64,000 bases of DNA from Anaeromyxobacter soli (GTDB lineage: Bacteria > Myxococcota > Myxococcia > Myxococcales > Anaeromyxobacteraceae). Within the stretch, counting starts at the first letter, position 1, and every line of letters begins with the position of its first letter. A model generated the notes under the pieces. The model was given only the letters and a program-made list of their open reading frames with translations. It was not told the DNA's origin and did no database searches. Positions 54,182-61,978 of this stretch are shown one piece after another. The stretch covers positions 1-64,000 of the forward strand of contig NZ_JAKZLF010000029.1 in the NCBI RefSeq assembly GCF_022808855.1. Reading direction: 5' to 3'. The translations under genes were made by a program, and so were the position numbers.

Positions 54182-55255
54182 TCAGCGCTCCGGCAGCCCC
54201 AGCATCACGCGCCTTCCCGCGGTCGGGGCGACCTTCCCCTCCGCGAAGCGCCCGGCGATCCGCTCGCCGCACCCGGCGCAGGCGCCGCCCTTCATCCGCA
54301 CCGCCCGCACCGCGTGCCAGTCGCGCTCGATGACGCGCGCGCCGCAGCGCGGGCAGTAGGTGGTCTGGCCCTCGGGATCGTGGACGTTGCCGGTGTAGAC
54401 GTGGCGGAGCCCCGCGGCGCGGGCGATGGCGCGCGCGCGGGTGAGCGTCGCCGGCGGCGTCCGGGGGCGGTCGAGCAGCTTGTAGTCGGGGTGGAACGCC
54501 GTGAAGTGCACAGGCACGTCCGGGCCCATGTGCTCCGCCACCCAGTCGGCCAGCCGCCGCGTCTCGTCAGGCGCGTCGTTCAGGCCCGGGATGAGGAGGT
54601 TCGTCACCTCCACCCAGACGTCCGTCTCCCGCGCGAGCCAGGCGAGCGTGTCGAGGACCGGCGCGAGGTGCGAGAGGGTGATGCGCGCGTAGAAGTCCTC
54701 GGTGAATGCCTTCAGGTCCACGTTCGTGGCGTCCATGTGGCGGAAGATCTCGGCCCGGGCCTCGCCGGCCACGTAGCCGCTCGTCACGAACACGGTGAAG
54801 AGCCCGCGCGCGTGTGCCTCGCGGGCGACGTCGATGGCGTACTCCGCCCAGATGATGGGGTCGTTGTAGGTGAAGGCGATCCCCGGGGCGCCGCGCGCGA
54901 CGGCGAGGTCCACCACCCGCTCCGGCGTCCACGCGTCCTCGGCGGCGCTCGCGTCGAGGCGGGCCTTGGAGATGTCCCAGTTCTGGCAGAAGCGGCACCC
55001 GAGGCAGCAGCCCGCGGTGCCGAACGAGAGGACGCTCGAGCCGGGCAGGTAGTGCGCGAGCGGCTTCTTCTCGATGGGATCGACCGCGAAGCCGGTGGAG
55101 CGGCCGTAGCCGGCGGTGAGGAGCCGGCCCCCGTGATTCTGGCGGATGAAGCAGAACCCGGCCTGCCCCTCCCCGATGCGACAGGCGCGCGGGCAGAGCG
55201 AGCAGAGCACCCGCCCGTCGGCGGCGGGCTGCCAGTGGCGCGCCTCGTGGAGCAT
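54182..55255 (-). CDS. amrS: AmmeMemoRadiSam-system radical SAM enzyme
   Basis: The 357-residue protein has the radical SAM motif GCCLGCRFCQNW (CX3CX2C) at about 80-90, preceded by an N-terminal Cys cluster (LCSLCPRACRIGEGQAGFC). A C-terminal zinc-like cluster reads TYCPRCGARV and ACAGCGERI. VDLKAFTEDFY and VEVTNLLIPGLND are family segments. Its usual partners AMMECR1 and Memo are not adjacent here. The reaction is not established for the family. Confidence 0.88.
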   Translation of the reverse strand: MLHEARHWQPAADGRVLCSLCPRACRIGEGQAGFCFIRQNHGGRLLTAGYGRSTGFAVDPIEKKPLAHYLPGSSVLSFGTAGCCLGCRFCQNWDISKARLDASAAEDAWTPERVVDLAVARGAPGIAFTYNDPIIWAEYAIDVAREAHARGLFTVFVTSGYVAGEARAEIFRHMDATNVDLKAFTEDFYARITLSHLAPVLDTLAWLARETDVWVEVTNLLIPGLNDAPDETRRLADWVAEHMGPDVPVHFTAFHPDYKLLDRPRTPPATLTRARAIARAAGLRHVYTGNVHDPEGQTTYCPRCGARVIERDWHAVRAVRMKGGACAGCGERIAGRFAEGKVAPTAGRRVMLGLPER

Positions 55256-55398
55256 GGACGGATCGTAGTCGCCCGCCCAGGACGGGGCAGCGGGCGGGCC
55301 GGCGGGGCCTCGCCCGCGGGTCCGCCGGCCCGTCGTCCCGCGGCGCCAGCCGTCCGCGCGCTCGATCGACGCGCATGGCGGTGCTATCAGTCGAGGAC

Positions 55399-55421
55399 GG
55401 CCCGCGCCGCTCGCGCGGGCC
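55399..55421 (+). other. hairpin in front of metH
   Basis: GGCCCGCG and CGCGGGCC form a perfect 8-bp stem around CCGCTCG, about 22 bases before the chosen metH start. It could be a leader structure; no known riboswitch motif is evident. Confidence 0.35.
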
Positions 55422-55443
55422 TGCCATTTTCGAGGACCGCCCC

Positions 55444-58400
55444 GTGACCTTCCGCGAAGCCATCGACCGCCGCCCCCTCGTGTTCGACGGCGCGATGGGC
55501 ACCCAGATCCAGCGCCACCAGCTCACCGCCGCGGAGTTCGGCGGCAAGGAGGGCGCGAACGATCTCCTCACCCTCACCCGCCCGGACCTCGTGGAGGACA
55601 TCCACGCGCGCTACTTCGCGGTCGGCTGCGACGTCGTCGAGACGAACACGTTCGGCTCCTCGCGCCTCAAGCTCGACGAGTACGGCCTCGGGCACCGGAC
55701 CTACGAGGTGAACTTCCGCGCGGCGATCCTCGCCCGCCGGGCCGCGGAGCGCTTCCACGGCCCGGAGCACCCGCGCTTCGTGGCCGGCTCCATCGGGCCG
55801 ACGGGCATGCTGCCGTCCTCCTCGGACCCGGCGCTCGGGAACATCACCTCCGACGCGCTGGAGCGGATCTTCTTCGAGCAGGCGAAGGGGCTCGTGGAGG
55901 GAGGCGTCGACGCGATCATCATCGAGACCCAGCAGGACATGCTGGAGCTGCGCGCCGCAGTGCTCGCCGCCGACGCCTGCCGCAAGGAGTGCCTGCGCGA
56001 CGTCTTCATCATCGCCCAGCCCACCCTCATCGACGCGAACGGGCGGATGCTGCTCGGCACCGACGTCGCGAGCGCGCTCGCCACGCTCGAGCGGCTGCCG
56101 GTGGACGCCGTCGGGCTCAACTGCTCGACCGGCCCCGCCGAGATGCGGGCCTCGGTGCGCTACCTCGCGGAGCGGTCCTCCCACTACGTCTCGGTCCTGC
56201 CGAACGCCGGCATGCCCGAGAACGAGGACGGGCACGCGGTCTACAAGCTCTCGCCGGACGCGCTCGCCGACGCGCTCGCCGGGTTCATCGCCGAGTACGG
56301 GGTCGAGATCGTGGGCGGCTGCTGCGGGACGACGCCCGAGCACATGCGCAAGGTCGTCGAGCGGGTGCGCGGCCTGCGCGCGCCGCGCCGGTCCCGGCCG
56401 CGGGCCGCCGCGGAGCTGTCGAGCGCCATGAAGGCGGTCCCGCTCGCCATGGAGCCCCGGCCGCTCATCGTGGGCGAGCGGCTCAACAGCCAGGGCTCGA
56501 AGAAGGTGAAGGAGCTGCTCCTCGCCGACGACTACGCCGGGCTCGTGCAGATCGCGCGCGGCCAGGTCGACGCCGGCGCCCACGTGCTCGACGTGTGCGT
56601 GGCGCTCAACGAGCGCGACGACGAGGGCGCGCAGATGCGCACCCTCGCGAAGCTCCTCGCCCAGTCGGTGGACGCGCCGCTCATGATCGACTCGACCGAG
56701 GCGGACGTGGTCGAGGGCGCGCTCAAGGTGTACCCGGGCCGCTGCATCGTGAACTCGGTGAACCTCGAGAAGTCGGGCGAGCGCGTGAAGCGGATCCTCC
56801 CGCTCGCGCGGCGCTACGGGGCGGCGGTGGTCGCGATGACCATCGACGAGAAGGGCATGGCCCAGACCGCCGAGCGCAAGGCGGAGGTGGCCCGGCGCAC
56901 CGTGGCGATCGCGACGGACTACGGGGTCCCGCCGGACAGCCTGGTGTTCGACGCGCTCACCTTCACGCTCGCCACCGGCGGCGAGGAGTACCGCCGGAGC
57001 GCGCTCGAGACGCTCGAGGGGATCCGGCGCATCAAGGCGGAGAACCCGGGCGTCCTCACCACCCTCGGCGTCTCGAACGTCTCGTTCGGCCTCGCGAAGG
57101 GCGCCCGCGAGGTGGTGAACTCGGTCTTCCTCTACCACGCGGTGCAGGCGGGCCTCGACCTCGCCATCGTGAACCCGAAGGACATCCGCCCCTACCCCGC
57201 CATCGTGGAGGAGGAGCGCGCGCTCGCCGAGGACCTCCTCTTCGACCGCCGCCCCGACGCGCTCGCGCGGCTCATCGCCCACTTCGGCGCGAAGGGCGCG
57301 CCCGAGAAGGCGGCGGTGGACCCGCTCGCCGGCGCGGGCGGGAAGAGCGCGGAGGAGCGGATCCACCTCCAGATCCTGCACCGCCGCCCGGAGGGCATCG
57401 AGGCCCTCATCGACGACGCGCTCACCCGCCGCTCGGCGGTCTCGGTGCTGAACGAGGTGCTCCTGCCGGCCATGAAGGACGTCGGCGACCGGTTCGGCGC
57501 GGGCGAGCTCATCCTCCCCTTCGTGCTCCAGTCGGCGGAGGTGATGAAGAAGGCGGTCGCCCACCTCGAGCAGTTCCTCGAGAAGAAGGCCGGCTCGACG
57601 AAGGGCACGGTCGTGCTCGCGACCGTCTACGGGGACGTCCACGACATCGGCAAGAACCTCGTGAAGACCATCCTCTCGAACAACGGCTTCACGGTGCACG
57701 ACCTCGGCAAGCAGGTGCCGGTCGCGACCGTCATCGAGAAGGCGGTCGCCACCAACGCCGACGCCATCGGCCTCTCCGCCCTGCTCGTCTCAACCTCCAA
57801 GCAGATGCCGTTCTGCGTGGAGGAGCTCGCCCGGCGGAACCTCGCCTTCCCCATCATCATCGGCGGCGCGGCCATCAACCGGCGCTTCGGCTACAAGACC
57901 CACTTCACGCAGGGCGGAACGCCCTACGCGGGCGGCGTCTTCTACGCGAAGGACGCCTTCGAGGGGCTCGAGATCGTGGAGCAGCTCGTCGATCCGGCGA
58001 AGCGCGACGCGCTCAAGCACGGGGTGCTGCAGAAGGCCATCGCGAACCGCGACCTGCCGGCCTCCCCGGCGCCGCCGCCCGCGCCCACGAAGCGCGGGTC
58101 GTCCGTGGCGGCCGCGCCGCGCGTCCCGGCGCCGCCGTTCTGGGGGCCGCGCGTGGTGCCCGCCGGGCAGATCGCGCTCGCCGACGTGTGGCCGATGCTG
58201 GACCTGCCGGAGCTCTTCAAGCTGCAGTGGGGCGTGAAGGCGAAGGGCGAGGAGTACGAGAAGCTCATCCGCGAGGAGTTTGGGCCGAAGCTCGAGGAGC
58301 TGAAGAGCGAGGCCCAGGCGCAGGGCTGGCTCGTGCCGAAGGTCGTCTACGGGTACTTCCCCTGCCACGCCGAGGGGAACGACCTCGTGGTGCTCGACCC

Positions 58401-58896
58401 CGTGCACCGAAAGGCCGAGGTCGCGCGCCTGAAGCTCCCGCGCCAGCCCGACGACCGGAACCTCTGCATGGCGGACTGGTTCCGCGAGGAGCGCGGCTCC
58501 GACGTGTGCGCCTTCCAGGTCGTCACGGTGGGTGACCAGGCCTCCAGGATCGCGCACGAGGCGCAGGAGCGGGGCGACTACACCCACGCGCTCTTCCTCC
58601 ACGGCCTCGCCGTCGAGACCGCCGAGGCGATGGCCGAGTACTGGCACCGCCAGGTGCGGAAGGAGCTCGGCCTCCCCGACGGCCAGGGCAAGCGCTACTC
58701 GCCGGGCTATCCGTCCTGGCCGGACCTCGCCGACCAGCGTCAGGTCTGGAAGCTGCTCGAGCCCGACCGGACCATCGGCGTCTCGCTCACCGAGGCGAAC
58801 CAGATGGTGCCGGAGGCGTCGACCTCGGCGATCGTCCTGCACCACCCGGACGCGATCTACTTCCTCGTGCGCGGGCTGGAGCGGGTGGCGGGGTAG
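55444..58896 (+). CDS. metH: cobalamin-dependent methionine synthase
   Basis: MetH transfers methyl from methyltetrahydrofolate to homocysteine through cobalamin. Domains in order: homocysteine binding (about 1-310, VFDGAMGTQIQ with zinc cysteines in VGGCCGTT), pterin binding (about 320-590, PLIVGERLNSQGSKK), the cap and B12-binding domains (about 620-880, with VYGDVHDIGKNLV carrying the cobalt-ligand His), and the reactivation domain (about 910-1150, VYGYFPCHAEGNDLV). I start it at the GTG at 55444, 8 bases after GAGGA; an ATG at 55375 would add 23 non-conserved residues. At 1150 residues it is a full four-module enzyme. Confidence 0.95.
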   Translation: MTFREAIDRRPLVFDGAMGTQIQRHQLTAAEFGGKEGANDLLTLTRPDLVEDIHARYFAVGCDVVETNTFGSSRLKLDEYGLGHRTYEVNFRAAILARRAAERFHGPEHPRFVAGSIGPTGMLPSSSDPALGNITSDALERIFFEQAKGLVEGGVDAIIIETQQDMLELRAAVLAADACRKECLRDVFIIAQPTLIDANGRMLLGTDVASALATLERLPVDAVGLNCSTGPAEMRASVRYLAERSSHYVSVLPNAGMPENEDGHAVYKLSPDALADALAGFIAEYGVEIVGGCCGTTPEHMRKVVERVRGLRAPRRSRPRAAAELSSAMKAVPLAMEPRPLIVGERLNSQGSKKVKELLLADDYAGLVQIARGQVDAGAHVLDVCVALNERDDEGAQMRTLAKLLAQSVDAPLMIDSTEADVVEGALKVYPGRCIVNSVNLEKSGERVKRILPLARRYGAAVVAMTIDEKGMAQTAERKAEVARRTVAIATDYGVPPDSLVFDALTFTLATGGEEYRRSALETLEGIRRIKAENPGVLTTLGVSNVSFGLAKGAREVVNSVFLYHAVQAGLDLAIVNPKDIRPYPAIVEEERALAEDLLFDRRPDALARLIAHFGAKGAPEKAAVDPLAGAGGKSAEERIHLQILHRRPEGIEALIDDALTRRSAVSVLNEVLLPAMKDVGDRFGAGELILPFVLQSAEVMKKAVAHLEQFLEKKAGSTKGTVVLATVYGDVHDIGKNLVKTILSNNGFTVHDLGKQVPVATVIEKAVATNADAIGLSALLVSTSKQMPFCVEELARRNLAFPIIIGGAAINRRFGYKTHFTQGGTPYAGGVFYAKDAFEGLEIVEQLVDPAKRDALKHGVLQKAIANRDLPASPAPPPAPTKRGSSVAAAPRVPAPPFWGPRVVPAGQIALADVWPMLDLPELFKLQWGVKAKGEEYEKLIREEFGPKLEELKSEAQAQGWLVPKVVYGYFPCHAEGNDLVVLDPVHRKAEVARLKLPRQPDDRNLCMADWFREERGSDVCAFQVVTVGDQASRIAHEAQERGDYTHALFLHGLAVETAEAMAEYWHRQVRKELGLPDGQGKRYSPGYPSWPDLADQRQVWKLLEPDRTIGVSLTEANQMVPEASTSAIVLHHPDAIYFLVRGLERVAG

Positions 58897-58995
58897 ACCG
58901 CGGGCCGGTCACATATCGGGACAGAACAGCCGGGCGGAGAGGTTTCGCAGCCGCGCACGTCACTGCCCCCCGACCGGCTCGAGAGGAGACGGAGC

Positions 58996-59388
58996 ATGGA
59001 CCGATTCACCGGCGGTTGCCTGTGCGGCAACGTCCGCATCGTGGCATCGGGACGCCCGTACCGCGTCGGCATCTGTCACTGCCTCGACTGTCGCAAGCAT
59101 CACGGGGCCCTCTTCAACGCTTCTGCGGTGTTTCCTCAGGATGCGGTGACGATCGAGGGCGAGACCGGCGACTACGCCGGTCGGTTCTTCTGTCTCCGCT
59201 GCGGCTCGTCCGTCTTTGGACGCACCGCAGACGAGGTCGAGGTGAACCTGGGATCCCTGGATGCCCCGGACCAGCTGATGCCGACCTACGAGAGCTGGAT
59301 CGTCCGTCGCGAGTCCTGGTTGCCGCCGTTTCCGCTCACGAGACGGTACGACCGCGATCGTGGCGGCACGGGTCGCTCCGAGGAATAG
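58996..59388 (+). CDS. GFA/CENP-V family zinc protein
   Basis: The 130-residue protein has the GFA zinc pattern: GGCLCGNVRI, GICHCLDCRKHHG and FCLRCGSSVFG. Family members include glutathione-dependent formaldehyde-activating enzymes, but many bind zinc without that activity, so no reaction is assigned. GAGGAGACGGAGC is a good Shine-Dalgarno. Two 60-base blocks inside it counted by eye hold 39 and 38 G+C, clearly lower than neighbouring genes, and codons such as TGT and TTT are more frequent. This suggests recent acquisition. Confidence 0.88.
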   Translation: MDRFTGGCLCGNVRIVASGRPYRVGICHCLDCRKHHGALFNASAVFPQDAVTIEGETGDYAGRFFCLRCGSSVFGRTADEVEVNLGSLDAPDQLMPTYESWIVRRESWLPPFPLTRRYDRDRGGTGRSEE

Positions 59389-59666
59389 GTCGCACCAGGG
59401 AATCCGGATAGAGACGTGACCGTCGCGTTCCGCGATTCGGCCGGATCGTTCGCGCGACGGAACTCTGGGTCGGGCGTGCGCGTGCGCGCCGCTGGGTCGG
59501 GCGCGTGCGTGTGTCCGCGAAGGTGGGGCGCGGTCGGTCTCTGTGGGACCCGGCTCCAGGAGTTCGGCGCCCTTGGAGCCGATGGGCCCGCGCACGCCGC
59601 TCCGACCTGTCGCGCGAGCGAGGGACGGTCTGATATCGACCGATAAACTGGTAGTGAATGGTCGCA
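59389..59666. other. gene-free lower-GC stretch
   Basis: I see no gene between the GFA gene and the promoter at 59667. It contains a 12-base direct repeat CTGGGTCGGGCG (59465-59476 and 59492-59503) and, near its end, an AT-richer patch GATATCGACCGATAAACTGG. Confidence 0.5.
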
Positions 59667-59696
59667 TTGACATGCTGAAACAGCGCTCCCTAACAT
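59667..59696 (+). promoter_or_regulatory. strong sigma-70-type promoter of the roadblock/kinase operon
   Basis: A perfect TTGACA (59667-59672), an 18-base spacer and TAACAT (59691-59696). The leader to the small ORF at 59758 would be about 55 bases. Confidence 0.65.
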
Positions 59697-59757
59697 CGCG
59701 GCGTCTTGTCGCAGGCCGTCGCCCGGTGGCGCGGCACGACCCGGACCCGAGGGAACG

Positions 59758-59868
59758 ATGTTCACGTCCTCGCCAGAGCGCGTTCTCACCGACGAGGCCT
59801 TCGCGTCGTCGGGCGACGGGAGCTCGCGGCCCCGGTGCAGCGCCCTCGTTCGGCGAGGCGGCCCATGA
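59758..59868 (+). CDS. possible 36-residue leader peptide
   Basis: An ATG at 59758, preceded by GAGGGAAC, opens a 37-codon frame (MFTSSPERVLTDEAFASSG and onward) whose TGA overlaps the next start codon as ATGA. Nearly all third positions are G or C, as in real genes here. It may couple translation of the roadblock protein or encode a small protein. It could also be chance in GC-rich DNA. Confidence 0.4.
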   Translation: MFTSSPERVLTDEAFASSGDGSSRPRCSALVRRGGP

Positions 59869-61967
59869 CGCTCCCGGAGCAGCTCCGCGCCATGCCCGAG
59901 GTGCGAGGCGGCCTCCTCGGCGACGCGCGCGGAGCGCTCCTCGACGCGTCGCCCGGCACGCCGGCCGCGGCGGACCTCGCCGCGCAGACGGCCGCGGCTT
60001 TGAACGCGCTCACCGCCGCGGGCGAGGCCGCGAAGCTTTCCCGGCTCGAGTCGGTGCTCCTCAAGTGCACGGGCAGCGCGACCGCGATCGCCGCCCGGGC
60101 GGACGGGTTCCTCCGGCTCGCGCTCGACCCCTCGAAGGCGACCAAGGCCGTGGAGGCGGCCCTCCACCAGTGGTCGCGCGAGGCCGTCGCGGTGCCCGCC
60201 CCGCGGCTCACCCGGCCCACGCCGCCTCCGATCCCTTCGCCGCCCGTCGCGAGCGGCGCCACCGGCGGCCAGGCCGCGTCGGCGTCCGGGCCGAGACTCC
60301 GCTCGGCCGAGAGCGACCGCTTCGCGGCCCTGCGCCGCGCGATGGTGCGCGGCCACCTCAGCGAGGCCGTGACGCTCGCGGCCGCGCTCGGCGAGCGTCC
60401 GCCCTCTGCTCCGGCGCGCGCGGGGGACGAGCCCGTGGACCGCGACGCGCTCGCCGCCACGCTCGAGAGCCTCCTCGAGGGCGTCGGGAGCATCCTGGCG
60501 GGCGATGGCATCGGGGGGGAGCGGGCGCTCCGCGAGCTCACCGTCAGCGCGCAGCCAAACCTCTCCTTCCGCTGGCTCGCCCTCTACTGGAGCGCGCGCG
60601 CCGCGCTCAAGAGCGGGAGCCTCCCCTCGGCGCGGGCCCACGTGAAGGAGGCGCTCCCACTCGGACGCCAGCTCGACCTCGAGTCGAGGGCGGTCACGGA
60701 GTGGCTCGCGGGCGACGTGCTCTCGCAGGACCGCGACGCGTCGCGCGCCCTCGCCTGGTTCGCCGACGCCCGCGCGCTGTTCGAGCGGCTCGGGGATGCC
60801 TGGGGCGCCGCGCAGGTGTCGCTCTCCGAGGCGCGCACCCTCGCCTCGCTGGAGCGCGAGCAGGAGGCCGCCGAGGCGGCCTCGCGCGCGTCGGCGCTCG
60901 ACGCGGCCTGGGACGAGCCGGCGGTCTTCCTCGCGCGGCGGGCGCTCTTGCGGGATGACGTCGCCGCGGCGGAGAAGATCCTCGAGGCCGTGGAGACGCC
61001 GGCCGCCGACCGCGTACGCACCGTGATCGAGGCGATCCGCGGCGACGCCGTCAGCCGCGCGGACGCGAGCGAGTACCTGCGGGAGCACGACGCGCCCCCG
61101 AGCGCGCGCGCGATCCAGGCGCTGGGGCGCATCGCGAACGCGTGGCCGCGGTTCGTCCCCGCGCGCGACGCGCTCGCGTGGATGCTGCTCAAGGTCGGCA
61201 AGTACGCGGAGGCGGGCAGCGTGTTCCGCGGCCTCCTCGGCCAGCCTCTCGCCCCGGGCGATCGCGCCTCGGTGATGCTCGGGCTCGGGTGCATCTCGCA
61301 CGCGCAGCGGCCGGCGAGGGGTCCCGCGGCGCTCCGCGCCGTGGTGGCAGCGGCTTCCGTGGCGTCCCCCGCCGCGCCGGCCGCGCCGCGGGAGCCGCCG
61401 CCCGTCCCTCAGCTCTCCGGGTCCACCCTCCTCGCCCGCGGCTCGCAGGCGCTCGGCACGCTCGACGCGGTGTTCTCGGGTCGCCTCAGCGTCTTCGCCT
61501 TCCCCGACCTGCTCGAGTTCCTCCGCAGCGCCAGGCGCACCGGGCTCCTCGTGTGCAGCAGCGCGCGGGGCGTCGCGGCGCTCAGGCTGCGCGACGGCTG
61601 GATCACGGGCGGCGCCTCCCCGGGCACGCCCAGGGTGGGAGAGCTGCTCCTCCGCGCGCGGAAGGTCTCGCCTTTCGCGCTGCACGCCGTGCAGGACGAG
61701 CCGGACCCGGTGATCGGCGAGGTGCTCGTGCGCGAGGGCATCGCGGACGCCGCGGCGGTGAAGGAGGCGCTCGAGCAGCAGGTCGCGCTCGCCATCCGCG
61801 AGCTCGTCGGCTGGACCGACGGCGAGTTCGCGTTCAACCGCGAGCCGGAGGGAGGCGAAACTTCGGCACAGCTCTCCGTCGCGCTCGATCCCCAGGCGGT
61901 CCTGCTGAACGTGTTCAAGGAAATGGACGAGCAGGCCCGCCCCGCCGCGAGCGGCGTGGAGCTCTAG
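59865..61967 (+). CDS. roadblock-like and DUF4388 domain protein
   Basis: The 700-residue protein has an N-terminal roadblock/LC7-like domain (about 1-100: GGLLGDARGALLDASPG, then LLKCTGSATAIAAR). A Pro-rich linker follows, then a helical repeat region (about 145-490) with TPR-like features (AREAL-like spacing; RALAWFADARALFERLGDA). The C-terminal DUF4388 domain (about 530-690) includes SVFAFPDLLEFLRSARRTGL. DUF4388 and roadblock domains are common in Myxococcota signalling. The ATG overlaps the small upstream ORF, and the kinase-ATPase gene follows after 11 bases, so the three form one operon. Confidence 0.82.
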   Translation: MTLPEQLRAMPEVRGGLLGDARGALLDASPGTPAAADLAAQTAAALNALTAAGEAAKLSRLESVLLKCTGSATAIAARADGFLRLALDPSKATKAVEAALHQWSREAVAVPAPRLTRPTPPPIPSPPVASGATGGQAASASGPRLRSAESDRFAALRRAMVRGHLSEAVTLAAALGERPPSAPARAGDEPVDRDALAATLESLLEGVGSILAGDGIGGERALRELTVSAQPNLSFRWLALYWSARAALKSGSLPSARAHVKEALPLGRQLDLESRAVTEWLAGDVLSQDRDASRALAWFADARALFERLGDAWGAAQVSLSEARTLASLEREQEAAEAASRASALDAAWDEPAVFLARRALLRDDVAAAEKILEAVETPAADRVRTVIEAIRGDAVSRADASEYLREHDAPPSARAIQALGRIANAWPRFVPARDALAWMLLKVGKYAEAGSVFRGLLGQPLAPGDRASVMLGLGCISHAQRPARGPAALRAVVAAASVASPAAPAAPREPPPVPQLSGSTLLARGSQALGTLDAVFSGRLSVFAFPDLLEFLRSARRTGLLVCSSARGVAALRLRDGWITGGASPGTPRVGELLLRARKVSPFALHAVQDEPDPVIGEVLVREGIADAAAVKEALEQQVALAIRELVGWTDGEFAFNREPEGGETSAQLSVALDPQAVLLNVFKEMDEQARPAASGVEL

Positions 61968-61978
61968 GTCTCCTTCGC

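Noticed and set aside
51365-55447. A very long open frame (over 1,300 codons) on the plus strand across the HerA-like, lolA and radical SAM genes
   Set aside because: It is an antisense shadow caused by the high GC content. The sequence is low-complexity Arg/Glu/Ala/Val-rich with no domain, while the opposite strand encodes three recognisable proteins. Similar long antisense frames at 2373-4817, 10338-13406 and 17387-20101 were rejected for the same reason.
59465-59503. 12-base direct repeat CTGGGTCGGGCG with 27-base period
   Set aside because: Only two copies of a GC-rich 12-mer with no linked feature; likely chance or a small duplication.
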